Source: Gammaproteobacteria bacterium | GTDB lineage: Bacteria > Pseudomonadota > Gammaproteobacteria > GCA-001735895 | Assembly: GCA_021767985.1 (NCBI GenBank) | Contig: JAASSH010000148.1 | Coordinates: 1 to 6,107 of the forward strand | Reading direction: 5' to 3' | DNA: 6,107 nucleotides | Shown: one piece after another, positions 1 through 5,184 of the stretch | Numbering within the stretch: position 1 is the first letter of the stretch | Layout: each line of letters starts with the position of its first letter | Notes under the pieces: model-generated | What the model was told of the DNA's origin: nothing | What the model saw: only the letters and a program-made list of their open reading frames with translations | Databases searched by the model: none | Position numbers and translations under genes: made by a program

Positions 1-925
1 CCACGGTGACCTTGCCTGCGAAATCCGATCTGGTGACGGTGTTGCCGTCGATATCAGGCAGTGCCAATGCCGCGGGTCGAGTTTGGCCCCTGAATTCCTT
101 CAGGTAAATATCGATTCCGCTTTTGGCTTCCGGGCTGCTGCCAAGCGGTACCGGCCTGTCCGGCAGCGCATGCCGCGCCAGCATCGGCAGCATTAGCTTC
201 AGGTTGCGGGCCACGGCATCGGCATTGGTTAGCATCGCGGTGGTGGGTTCCTCTTCATAGAACAGGCTCATGACCTCGGGTACCAGGCGGGTGTAAACCG
301 GGCTTTCGTTTATTCTCAGTTTCCCGAGCAGTTCCTCGAACCGGTTGAAGGTGGCGCTGTTTTTTGCCTGGTAAATCATCAGCGGGATATTGGTCGATTC
401 GACGATCGGCAGGTATTCAGGCGCGAGTCCCAGTGGCGGAATATAGGCATAGCTGTAGGGCGTAAACAGCACCGCACCCACCAGGTAGGGAGTGGCCTGC
501 TCCCGGTTTTGCCAGCGACGGGCGCCAAGCAGGGCGGTCATCGCCGCGTAGGAATCGCCCGCCACCGCGATCTTTTTACCGCTAGTCGTATGCGCGTGCT
601 CGATCAGGTCGGCGACGTTCCCGCCTTCGAGCCGCTTAAGCGAGGTGCTGCCCTGGGGCAGGAACAACGATTCAACGATGTCGGCCTGCCAGACCTCGAT
701 CCCCTGCCCGGACAGCTGCTGTGCCATGGATCGATGCGCCTGCCTGAAACCGTACTCCGGGGCCAGCCAGATTAACAGGTAGTCTCCCTGGGCCCGGTAT
801 CGGTCTACGGCAATTTCGTTATCGTCAGCGACGGTTACCGATATTTCTTCTGCTGCCAGCACCTGGTTAACCAGGGAAAGCTGCAATACGAGTACCAGGA
901 GCAAAATTCGGGCCGCTAGCTGCAT
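1..925 (-). CDS. Exported alpha/beta-hydrolase-like protein with C-terminal TlpA/thioredoxin-like domain (partial, C-terminus beyond left edge)
   Basis: The reading frame is open from the ATG at 925-923 to the left edge (308 codons visible). Residues 1-24 form a signal peptide (MQLAARILLLVLVLQLSLVN, probable cleavage VLA|AEE), so the protein is exported or membrane-anchored. Residues 48-220 look like an alpha/beta-hydrolase core: a strand DYLLIWLAPE, then a nucleophile-elbow-like GDSYA (Ser125), then PLMIYQAKN near 181-189, where a late core strand usually lies. A canonical acid and histidine are not obvious, so catalysis is uncertain. From about residue 286 the sequence ALPDIDGNTVTRSDFAGKVT matches the opening of TlpA/AhpC-TSA-type thioredoxin-fold domains. 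The CxxC motif, if present, lies outside the window. The ATG has no good ribosome binding site of its own but sits 2 nt after the stop of a leader ORF. The substrate is unknown. The domain architecture is moderately sure; a specific function is not. Confidence 0.7.
   Translation of the reverse strand, partial: MQLAARILLLVLVLQLSLVNQVLAAEEISVTVADDNEIAVDRYRAQGDYLLIWLAPEYGFRQAHRSMAQQLSGQGIEVWQADIVESLFLPQGSTSLKRLEGGNVADLIEHAHTTSGKKIAVAGDSYAAMTALLGARRWQNREQATPYLVGAVLFTPYSYAYIPPLGLAPEYLPIVESTNIPLMIYQAKNSATFNRFEELLGKLRINESPVYTRLVPEVMSLFYEEEPTTAMLTNADAVARNLKLMLPMLARHALPDRPVPLGSSPEAKSGIDIYLKEFRGQTRPAALALPDIDGNTVTRSDFAGKVTV
862..875. repeat. 14-bp perfect palindrome CCTGGTTAACCAGG inside the signal-peptide region
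   Basis: CCTGGTTAACCAGG equals its own reverse complement. Its right half recurs as GTTAACCAG at 935-943 and GTAACCAGGG at 946-955, just upstream of the gene. The site lies in coding DNA for the end of the signal peptide. It could be an operator or simply chance. Confidence 0.4.
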
Positions 926-941
926 GGTTATCGAGTTAACC
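926..941 (-). promoter_or_regulatory. Short hairpin abutting the hydrolase start codon
   Basis: On the minus-strand transcript GGTTA-ACTCGA-TAACC forms a 5-bp stem with a 6-nt loop that ends directly at the hydrolase ATG and contains the leader ORF stop codon. Other GGTTA/TAACC copies nearby (946-955 and the palindrome at 862-875) could pair with it alternatively. The stem is short and weak, so a regulatory role is only suggested. Confidence 0.25.
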
Positions 942-972
942 AGTTGTAACCAGGGCCAGGTAACAGCGTCAT
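928..972 (-). CDS. Possible 14-codon leader ORF upstream of the hydrolase gene
   Basis: An ATG at 972-970 follows an excellent Shine-Dalgarno GAGGAG with a 5-nt spacer. It encodes MTLLPGPGYNWLTR and stops at TAA 930-928, two bases before the hydrolase ATG, in a different frame. The best ribosome binding site of the region therefore serves this minicistron, and the hydrolase ATG would be reached by termination-reinitiation. The alternative is a frameshift that split an extended N-terminus. That seems less likely because the downstream ATG already opens a complete signal peptide. Confidence 0.45.
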   Translation of the reverse strand: MTLLPGPGYNWLTR

Positions 973-977
973 AAAGA

Positions 978-983
978 CTCCTC
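978..983 (-). promoter_or_regulatory. Strong ribosome binding site of the leader ORF
   Basis: GAGGAG on the minus strand, with a 5-nt spacer (TCTTT) to the ATG at 972-970. It is too far from the hydrolase ATG at 925 (52 nt) to serve it directly. Confidence 0.6.
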
Positions 984-1122
984 GGAATTAGTCGTTCTAT
1001 TGTTCGATTTGGCCTGTGACGATTGAAGATAAGCTGTAAGCCAGTTTCAGATTGTACCGATCCTGCTCGTTGGTGCCAGGCGCAAAGATATGCAGCGATG
1101 ATAGCAGGCTCGTATACCCGGG

Positions 1123-1713
1123 CTAATGGACCTGCCGAAAGTAGCCGAGACTGGTCCTGCCCGGGTTGTTGCCGGTTTGCCTTGTTCCGCCGACTGGTTT
1201 CCTGTGCCCGTGCCGGTAGTGACGTCCCGCCCCGTCGTGTGATCGATAGTTACGATGTCGCAGTCGCGGGGTCCCGAGGTAGATAACCTGGCGGCTGTTT
1301 TCATCGGGCCTTTCGACGTAAACGACCTCGGGTGCAGGCGGCTGCCGGGCCGCTTTTTGTTTTTCCCGTTCGAGTGCCAGCCGGTCAAGTTCCAGCCGTT
1401 CCCGATGCATGCGCTGCCACTGATTGGCAATGGAATAGTAGTCGGACGTGGTCTTATCAGCAGTGCCGACGACGTTGGACACTTCGATTTGTGTTAGCTG
1501 CGCCGGCGCGATTTCAGGTGGCGTGTCGGAGTAATGGGTAATGCCTTTGGCGTCGACCCATTTATGTACCGTGCCGGCAGAGGCGGGCATGCCGGCCCAA
1601 CACGTCATTAGTACTGCCAATACCAGTAGCCTGACCTGACTCGTATGCGCCCGGACCCGAGCGTCATCCGCGGATCGGACCAATGCCCGGGAATTGTCAG
1701 GACTTGCGGCCAT
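1123..1713 (-). CDS. DUF4124-domain secreted protein with coiled coil and basic His/Arg-rich tail
   Basis: Taking the ATG at 1713-1711 gives 196 residues. A long N-terminal stretch precedes a signal-peptide-like hydrophobic core (about 28-46, VRLLVLAVLMTCWAGMPASA|G). Then comes the hallmark DUF4124 motif GTVHKWVDAKGITHYSDTPP (47-66), a small domain of periplasmic or envelope proteins of unknown biochemical function. Residues 96-124 are charged and helical (RMHRERLELDRLALEREKQK), probably a short coiled coil. The tail at 149-172 is rich in Arg and His. The start is uncertain: ATG 1758 (211 residues) and TTG 1683 are in frame, and none has a clear ribosome binding site. The chosen ATG overlaps the mobB end by 17 nt, so translation is probably coupled to mobB. 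Its position after mobAB looks like operon hitch-hiking; I see no molybdenum-related motif. Confidence 0.75.
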   Translation of the reverse strand: MAASPDNSRALVRSADDARVRAHTSQVRLLVLAVLMTCWAGMPASAGTVHKWVDAKGITHYSDTPPEIAPAQLTQIEVSNVVGTADKTTSDYYSIANQWQRMHRERLELDRLALEREKQKAARQPPAPEVVYVERPDENSRQVIYLGTPRLRHRNYRSHDGAGRHYRHGHRKPVGGTRQTGNNPGRTSLGYFRQVH

Positions 1714-2230
1714 CGCGACAGTAATTCTCGAATATGAATCTTGCGATCGATTCGACATCGTTGATATCGAGCACCGGGATTTCGATGCCGTCGGGCGGAA
1801 TGCCGTCGCAGGCCAGTGCGATGACAGAATCGTCCCCGGTATACAGGTAGGGCTTACCCAGCTCGGCGCGGTGCAGCTCTATCTTGGGGAAGTGGATATC
1901 CTTGTAGCCTTCAACCAGCACCATGTCGATCCGCGAAGTATCCAGCGAGGCGATGATTTGTCGCAGGTCGGGCTCGTCTCCCGGGTGATCGAACTCGGTG
2001 ATCATCGCCATGCGTGTGGTGGTGCAGATGACGGTTTGATCGGCGCCGGCCTTGCGTAATTCGTAACTGTCCTTGCCGGGAAAGTCGAGGTCGAAATGAT
2101 GATGTGCATGCTTGATAACCGATACGCGCAAACCGCGTGCCTTGAGCGCCGGGATCAACTGCCGCAACAGCGTCGTCTTGCCGGTACCGCTCCAGGCGCT
2201 GAAGCCGAGAATGGGGATATCGTCGTGCAT
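1697..2230 (-). CDS. mobB: Molybdopterin-guanine dinucleotide biosynthesis accessory protein MobB
   Basis: This GTP-binding P-loop protein supports MobA in forming the molybdopterin guanine dinucleotide (bis-MGD) cofactor in the cytoplasm. The ORF has 177 residues, close to the roughly 170 of E. coli MobB. The Walker A region is FSAWSGTGKTTLL (10-22; Lys18, Thr19), the same wording as the E. coli protein as I recall it, with Ala in place of the first P-loop Gly. Other family hallmarks are VIKHAHHHFDLDFPGKDSYELRKAGA, read as VIKHAHHHFD followed by PGKDSYELRKAGA; the Walker B-like strand DMVLVEGYK; and PVLDINDVESIA near the C-terminus. The start ATG is 1 nt after the mobA stop (TAA-T-ATG) and lacks a clear ribosome binding site, which indicates translational coupling. 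Longer upstream versions of this frame run through mobA and are not used. MobB is generally helpful rather than essential for MGD formation. Confidence 0.95.
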   Translation of the reverse strand: MHDDIPILGFSAWSGTGKTTLLRQLIPALKARGLRVSVIKHAHHHFDLDFPGKDSYELRKAGADQTVICTTTRMAMITEFDHPGDEPDLRQIIASLDTSRIDMVLVEGYKDIHFPKIELHRAELGKPYLYTGDDSVIALACDGIPPDGIEIPVLDINDVESIARFIFENYCRDGRKS

Positions 2231-2231
2231 A

Positions 2232-2825
2232 TTAGTGGTCAGCCTGCAGGGTTTGTCGATCTGACGGCGTGTTGATGTTGCGGAACATCTCGCTGCAATC
2301 GGAGAAATCGGTGCGCACGTAGTCGTGCAACGCGTACCAGCGGTCGATCTTGCGGTCGCCACTATCGAGAAACTGGCCGAGGCTCGCGCGTAAATCCACT
2401 TTTATCAGCGCATGCACCGGTTGCAGGCGCTCGCCGTCGAAAGCGACGCAAATCGACGCACCGCTTTGTTGCTGGCTGGCGATGAAACGCGCGGCGTAAT
2501 CGGCGACAAGCCGTGGCCCGTCACAGGGCAGGGTCAGGATGAAATCGGTTTCGACACTGTCCATCGCGCTGGCAAAACCGGCCAGCGGGCCCTGGTAGTC
2601 CTGCAGTTGGTCGCTAATCACCGGGCAACCGTAATCCCGATATCGATCCAGGTTGCGGTTGGCGTTTATCACGATACCGAGTGACTGGCGTTCGAGTTCC
2701 GCTATCAGGATCTCGACCAGCGCCTTGCCGTTGAACTCGATCAGTCCCTTGTCCTGGCCTCCCATACGTCGGCCCTGACCGCCGGCGAGTATAACCGCGG
2801 TAATGTCGTCGACCGTGGTACTCAT
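2232..2825 (-). CDS. mobA: Molybdenum cofactor guanylyltransferase MobA
   Basis: MobA transfers GMP from GTP to Mo-molybdopterin, giving the MGD cofactor of DMSO-reductase-family enzymes such as nitrate reductases and formate dehydrogenases. The ORF has 197 residues (E. coli about 194). The Rossmann-like nucleotidyltransferase signature is ITAVILAGGQGRRMGGQDKG (8-27), with Lys26 as the nucleotide-binding lysine. VINANRN follows at 52-58, then the YQGPLAG loop (77-83), the metal-site LPCDGP (99-104, Asp102), and a FRNINTPSD ending typical of the family. The ATG at 2825 is chosen because AAGGGAGA lies just upstream and the homology begins there; the upstream in-frame extension has no family similarity. 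mobA heads a mobA-mobB-DUF4124 run and is divergent from the DUF6494-moaB pair. Confidence 0.95.
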   Translation of the reverse strand: MSTTVDDITAVILAGGQGRRMGGQDKGLIEFNGKALVEILIAELERQSLGIVINANRNLDRYRDYGCPVISDQLQDYQGPLAGFASAMDSVETDFILTLPCDGPRLVADYAARFIASQQQSGASICVAFDGERLQPVHALIKVDLRASLGQFLDSGDRKIDRWYALHDYVRTDFSDCSEMFRNINTPSDRQTLQADH

Positions 2826-2974
2826 TCGTCTCCCTTGAACCCGGGTAACAGGCGATGCGTCAGGCCAGGGTTGACGGTGTTGGTCCTGGTCGACAGGCGT
2901 AGCTGCGGCTCGTTGGATAGTGCCTGGTTTGCAAGCGGCCGCGCCGCCGGGGCAAGGAGCAGATTTCCTGACAT
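2822..2974 (-). CDS. Doubtful small ORF overlapping the mobA start by ATGA
   Basis: An ORF of about 50 codons begins at an ATG (MSGNLLLAPAARPLANQALS...; a TTG at 3022 would give 66). It ends at TGA 2824-2822, sharing ATGA with the mobA ATG. That overlap is the usual form of translational coupling, but I do not recognise the product, its composition is unremarkable, and mobA has its own good ribosome binding site. It may be a leader ORF or a chance open frame in the 285-bp divergent intergenic region. Confidence 0.15.
   Translation of the reverse strand: MSGNLLLAPAARPLANQALSNEPQLRLSTRTNTVNPGLTHRLLPGFKGDE
2829..2836 (-). promoter_or_regulatory. Ribosome binding site of mobA
   Basis: AAGGGAGA on the minus strand ends 3 nt before the ATG (6 nt counted from AGGG). 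It fixes the mobA start at 2825 against the much longer open frame upstream. Confidence 0.7.
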
Positions 2975-3049
2975 CTGGTGAAATTCTTCGGATCCGGTTT
3001 CTCGGGACGCGCAGTTTACCAATCCCTGGCAGTGCGCGTCGAATTTTCA

Positions 3050-3078
3050 TTGGGGCGACCAGGCAAAACGGGTAAAAT
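3050..3078 (+). promoter_or_regulatory. Candidate sigma-70 promoter for the DUF6494-moaB operon
   Basis: TTGGGG (-35-like, 3050-3055) and TAAAAT (-10-like, 3073-3078) are separated by 17 bp, placing transcription start near 3085, about 26 nt before the DUF6494 ATG. The -10 is close to consensus; the -35 is only partial. Confidence 0.45.
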
Positions 3079-3101
3079 GCCGGCTTTGGTTTAATTTGAA
3101 C

Positions 3102-3105
3102 GAGG
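3102..3105 (+). promoter_or_regulatory. Ribosome binding site deciding the DUF6494 start
   Basis: GAGG with a 5-nt spacer to ATG 3111. It favours that ATG over the in-frame TTG at 3096, which would place the site inside the coding region. Confidence 0.6.
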
Positions 3106-3110
3106 CAGTA

Positions 3111-3311
3111 ATGGACGAAGAAGCGCTTAACATGTCGATTCGCAAATTCCTGAAAAAGGTCGGCATCACGTCGCAACGCGAAATCGAGCGTGCGGTCGAC
3201 CTGGCCAATAACGAAGGCCGGCTCGATGGCAACCCGGTGCGGGTCAAGATAACGCTGGAATGCGACCTGATCGACGACGCCCTGTCGATCGAAGACGAAA
3301 TCAGGTACTGA
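3111..3311 (+). CDS. DUF6494 family small protein
   Basis: This 66-residue cytoplasmic protein begins MDEEALNMSIRKFLKKVGIT and continues SQREIERAVDLANNEGRL. It matches my recollection of the DUF6494 family, whose N-terminal wording is nearly invariant. There is no signal peptide, membrane segment or cysteine pair beyond one Cys. The first two thirds look helical (IRKFLKKVGITSQREIERAV), and PVRVKITLEC resembles a beta strand. The function is unknown. The gene lies 5 nt before moaB and is therefore almost certainly co-transcribed with it, and it faces mobAB, so a role near molybdenum cofactor synthesis or use is a reasonable inference but not shown. The length appears complete. Confidence 0.8.
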   Translation: MDEEALNMSIRKFLKKVGITSQREIERAVDLANNEGRLDGNPVRVKITLECDLIDDALSIEDEIRY

Positions 3312-3316
3312 GCCAG

Positions 3317-3838
3317 ATGAGCGAAGAGCGCGACTTCATCCCGCTGGATATCGCGGTGTTGACGGTCTCCGACAGTCGCGACGAGGCCAGCGATAAATCG
3401 GGTCCGCTGCTGGTCGGGTATCTTACCGAGGCCGGTCACCGGCTCGCGGAAAAAACCATCGTGCCGGACGACAAGTACCGCATTCGAGAAGTCTTGTCAC
3501 GCTGGATCGCCGACGAAAGTCTGCAGGTGGTGCTGACCACCGGCGGCACCGGGGTCACCGGTCGCGACGGCACGCCGGAAGCCGTGGCGCCGCTGCTCGA
3601 CAAGGTCATCGACGGATTCGGCGAAACCTTCCGCAGCCTGTCCTACCAGACCATCGGCACCTCGACGCTGCAGTCGCGCGCGATTGCCGGGGTCGCCAAC
3701 GGCACCTATATCTTCTGCCTGCCGGGCTCTTCCGGCGCCTGCAAGGACGCCTGGACGAAACTGATCGCGACCCAGCTCGATTACCGTACCCGCCCCTGTA
3801 ACCTGGTCGAACTGATGCCGCGCCTGCGCGAAAAGTAA
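3317..3838 (+). CDS. moaB: Molybdenum cofactor biosynthesis protein MoaB (MoaB/MogA family)
   Basis: This 173-residue protein of the MoaB/Mog fold binds molybdopterin and, in active members, adenylylates it before molybdate insertion. Motifs in order: DIAVLTVSDSR (11-21), the substrate-loop TTGGTGVTGRDGTPEA (74-89), the MoaB-type GTSTLQSRAIAGVANGT (114-130), and LPGSSGACKDAW (135-146), ending in LDYRTRPCNLVE as in E. coli MoaB. The loop keeps Asp84 and the TPE tripeptide of functional adenylyltransferases. ATG 3317 is chosen over the upstream in-frame start at 3260, which would overlap the DUF6494 gene extensively. The gap to that gene is only 5 nt and the ribosome binding site is weak, so coupling is likely. 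Whether the organism also has MogA cannot be seen here. Confidence 0.93.
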   Translation: MSEERDFIPLDIAVLTVSDSRDEASDKSGPLLVGYLTEAGHRLAEKTIVPDDKYRIREVLSRWIADESLQVVLTTGGTGVTGRDGTPEAVAPLLDKVIDGFGETFRSLSYQTIGTSTLQSRAIAGVANGTYIFCLPGSSGACKDAWTKLIATQLDYRTRPCNLVELMPRLREK

Positions 3839-3930
3839 CAAACCCGATCGATACGGCATGGAAAAGATGATCATCGTTTGCAGGCCGGGCCGGGTTGCTG
3901 CGCTCGCCGAACATTCGTCTAATAACAATC

Positions 3931-4338
3931 GTGCACAGATATTTCCTCAAAACGCTTAACTTTGCGCTGCACGGAGTTCACCTCGGTCTTATAGCGTTTA
4001 GCCTGCTGGGCTGGATGTTTTGCCAGACCCGGCTGCTGAACCTGATTGCACTCGGTTTGATACTTTTTTCCTGGTATGGATTGGGACCTCTGCTCGGCAA
4101 GGCCCACGCCTGGGGCTATTGCCTGATTACCGATATGCAGTGGAAAGTTCGCAAGAAACTGGGGCTTAACAGTCGCAGAGGCGGTTACATGAAATACCTG
4201 GCGGACAACTTGTTTGGCGGGGACTTCGACGAATCCCGGATCGACAAATGGAGTGTCGCCGTGATACTAACCTGTTTCCTGTTATCGCTTGCCAGCTACC
4301 TGTGGCTTGGAAGTTGTCTGTCACCATCAGTTGAGTAA
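3931..4338 (+). CDS. Small three-helix membrane protein, distantly DUF2784-like
   Basis: Starting at GTG 3931 gives 135 residues. Hydrophobic segments lie at about 9-30 (NFALHGVHLGLIAFSLLGW), 35-55 (LLNLIALGLILFSWYGLGPLL) and 107-127 (WSVAVILTCFLLSLASYLWL). Between the second and third is a conserved-looking stretch YCLITDMQWKVRKKLG (63-78) followed by GGYMKYLADNLFGGDF (84-99). This resembles the C-P-L-T-x-x-E core plus Gly-Tyr motif of DUF2784, but it diverges, so the assignment is tentative. No ATG is in frame before residue 29. TTG 3895 would add 12 residues; neither start has a good ribosome binding site, so the start is the weakest part. The gene lies 92 nt after moaB on the same strand and converges with the DUF2238 gene. 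The function is unknown. Confidence 0.6.
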   Translation: MHRYFLKTLNFALHGVHLGLIAFSLLGWMFCQTRLLNLIALGLILFSWYGLGPLLGKAHAWGYCLITDMQWKVRKKLGLNSRRGGYMKYLADNLFGGDFDESRIDKWSVAVILTCFLLSLASYLWLGSCLSPSVE

Positions 4339-4371
4339 CAAGCGCCTGTTTGCGTCACAATGCCAAAGGTT

Positions 4372-4396
4372 GAAAATGGGCAAAGCAGGATTGCCC
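4372..4396 (-). terminator. Weak candidate intrinsic terminator of the DUF2238 gene
   Basis: GGGCAA (4378-4383) and TTGCCC (4391-4396) make a perfect 6-bp stem with a 7-nt loop in the 74-bp gap between convergent genes. Read on the minus strand it is followed by CATTTTC, a short T run. The stem is short and the T tract imperfect, so termination would be inefficient. Confidence 0.35.
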
Positions 4397-4412
4397 CGGC
4401 AGAATTTCGCAT

Positions 4413-5036
4413 TCAGGAAGATCTGCCGCGCCGGGCACGAACATGTAACCACGTGAGCCCCATCGCGATGATCGACCCGAGGAAGGCGAGCGCGGCGTCC
4501 TTCTGTGCGTCCCATTCATCGCCCTGGGTACCGAGATAGGCGGTGCCCAGCTCGGGACTGACGATGACCGCGGTAACCGCTTCGATGACTTCGTAGATTG
4601 CGCTGAAAGCAAGAATGCAGTTCAGCGTGATGAAATAAGACCACGAAGTCTTCAGCCCGGATGTGCGCAGCATGATTTCACGCATCGGATAGGCCAGCAG
4701 CAGACCGAACGAGAAATGCACGATGCGATCGTAATGATTGCGTTCGAACCCGAACCAGTCCTGCAACCAGAACCCGAATGGCGTCTCCGCGTAAGTGTAG
4801 TGTGCACCCACCAGGTGCAGGCTGATGAAAATAACGAACAGTCCGTATGAAAAATTGGAAAACTGGAAGCGGTTATAAGTGAAAACCAGCACCGCGCTCC
4901 AGATAATTACCAGCAGATTTTCCAGTAACCAGTCGCGCGGGTAGAGCGGGTTGATCGCCGTGACAACCCATATCGCGACTAACCACAACATCATCACCTG
5001 CAGCATGCGGTTGGATCGGAACGATCTCGAGGTCAT
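4413..5036 (-). CDS. DUF2238 (YjdF-type) integral membrane protein
   Basis: The 207 residues match the length of E. coli YjdF (about 209). Hydrophobic segments lie near 12-28, 38-54, 62-79, 105-118, 134-152 and 181-198, indicating an inner-membrane protein of about six helices. Family hallmarks are LHLVGAHYTYAETPFG (73-88), RNHYDRIVHFSFGLLLAYP (99-117), AIYEVIEA (146-153) and the cytoplasmic or loop motif GTQGDEWDAQKDAALAFLGS (169-188). Conserved His, Asp and Glu residues in these motifs could bind metal or catalyse, but the family's function is not established to my knowledge. CAGGA six bases before ATG 5036 supports this start. The gene is divergent from the activase-like gene and convergent with the small membrane protein. 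Confidence 0.9.
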   Translation of the reverse strand: MTSRSFRSNRMLQVMMLWLVAIWVVTAINPLYPRDWLLENLLVIIWSAVLVFTYNRFQFSNFSYGLFVIFISLHLVGAHYTYAETPFGFWLQDWFGFERNHYDRIVHFSFGLLLAYPMREIMLRTSGLKTSWSYFITLNCILAFSAIYEVIEAVTAVIVSPELGTAYLGTQGDEWDAQKDAALAFLGSIIAMGLTWLHVRARRGRSS

Positions 5037-5042
5037 TTTATA

Positions 5043-5047
5043 TCCTG
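5043..5047 (-). promoter_or_regulatory. Ribosome binding site of the DUF2238 gene
   Basis: CAGGA on the minus strand with a 6-nt spacer (TATAAA) to ATG 5036. It selects this ATG over the in-frame internal ATG at residue 11. Confidence 0.55.
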
Positions 5048-5048
5048 A

Positions 5049-5082
5049 AAAATCAAACGCTCTTCCAATAAAATCAAATGCT
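5049..5082. repeat. Pair of 13-bp direct repeats, 21 bp apart
   Basis: AAAATCAAACGCT (5049-5061) and AAAATCAAATGCT (5070-5082) agree at 12 of 13 positions. Their period of 21 bp is two helical turns, so both copies face the same side of the DNA. They lie just upstream of the DUF2238 start and could be a tandem operator. Confidence 0.4.
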
Positions 5083-5117
5083 TAGTCGATACCAGATCTA
5101 TTCTAAGGCAATATGGC

Positions 5118-5131
5118 ATGATTTGGATCAA
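5118..5131. promoter_or_regulatory. Candidate FNR/Anr-type binding site
   Basis: ATGAT-TTGG-ATCAA matches the FNR/Anr consensus TTGAT-N4-ATCAA at 9 of 10 defined bases. It lies in the divergent region, 53 bp before the activase-like ATG. From its centre (5124.5), a class II site at -41.5 would place transcription start near 5166, with TAAAAA at 5152-5157 as the -10-like element. No proper -35 is present at the right spacing, which fits an activator-dependent promoter. On the other strand it would overlap the -35 region for a TAGAAT -10-like element (5105-5100), so it might repress the DUF2238 gene. Confidence 0.55.
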
Positions 5132-5135
5132 TTCA

Positions 5136-5157
5136 TTACCCGCGGATTCGGTAAAAA
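5136..5157 (+). promoter_or_regulatory. Candidate -10 element and adjoining inverted repeat before the activase-like gene
   Basis: TAAAAA at 5152-5157 is the likely -10 hexamer, 20 bp after the FNR-like box. It overlaps the right arm of an inverted repeat TTACC-N9-GGTAA (5136-5140, 5150-5154), which could be a second operator or chance. Confidence 0.3.
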
Positions 5158-5184
5158 CTTCTTGTTACAAAAGTGTTTCGAGAT

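Noticed and set aside
1047..1430. Minus-strand frame of 127 codons overlapping the DUF4124 gene, considered as its frameshifted true C-terminus
   Set aside because: It shows no recognisable domain and is Thr/Ser/Gly-rich like a shadow. The DUF4124 frame gives a coherent coiled coil and basic tail.
2231..2362. N-terminal extension in frame with mobB
   Set aside because: It lies wholly inside mobA and reads as low-complexity Ala/Thr/Arg/Cys. MobB homology begins at ATG 2230.
2826..2866. Imperfect stem AACCCgGG / CCaGGGTT upstream of mobA, considered as a molybdenum cofactor riboswitch
   Set aside because: Only a mismatched 8-bp stem with a long loop. No further conserved elements of the Moco RNA motif could be recognised.
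2826..3176. Long N-terminal extension in frame with mobA
   Set aside because: No family similarity, arginine/proline-rich shadow composition, and a clear ribosome binding site and homology start at ATG 2825. The extension would also overlap the divergent DUF6494 gene.
3497..3950. Minus-strand frames opposite moaB
   Set aside because: They are antisense shadows of a high-GC gene, with Arg/Gly/Ala-rich or repetitive composition and no homology.
3858..3959. 33-codon plus-strand ORF (MEKMIIVCRPGRVAAL...) between moaB and the small membrane protein
   Set aside because: No ribosome binding site, overlaps the membrane-protein start region, and no recognisable product.
5123..5157. TTGGAT / TAAAAA as an ordinary sigma-70 promoter
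   Set aside because: The spacer is 23 bp, too long for normal recognition. The activator-dependent reading with the FNR-like box fits better.
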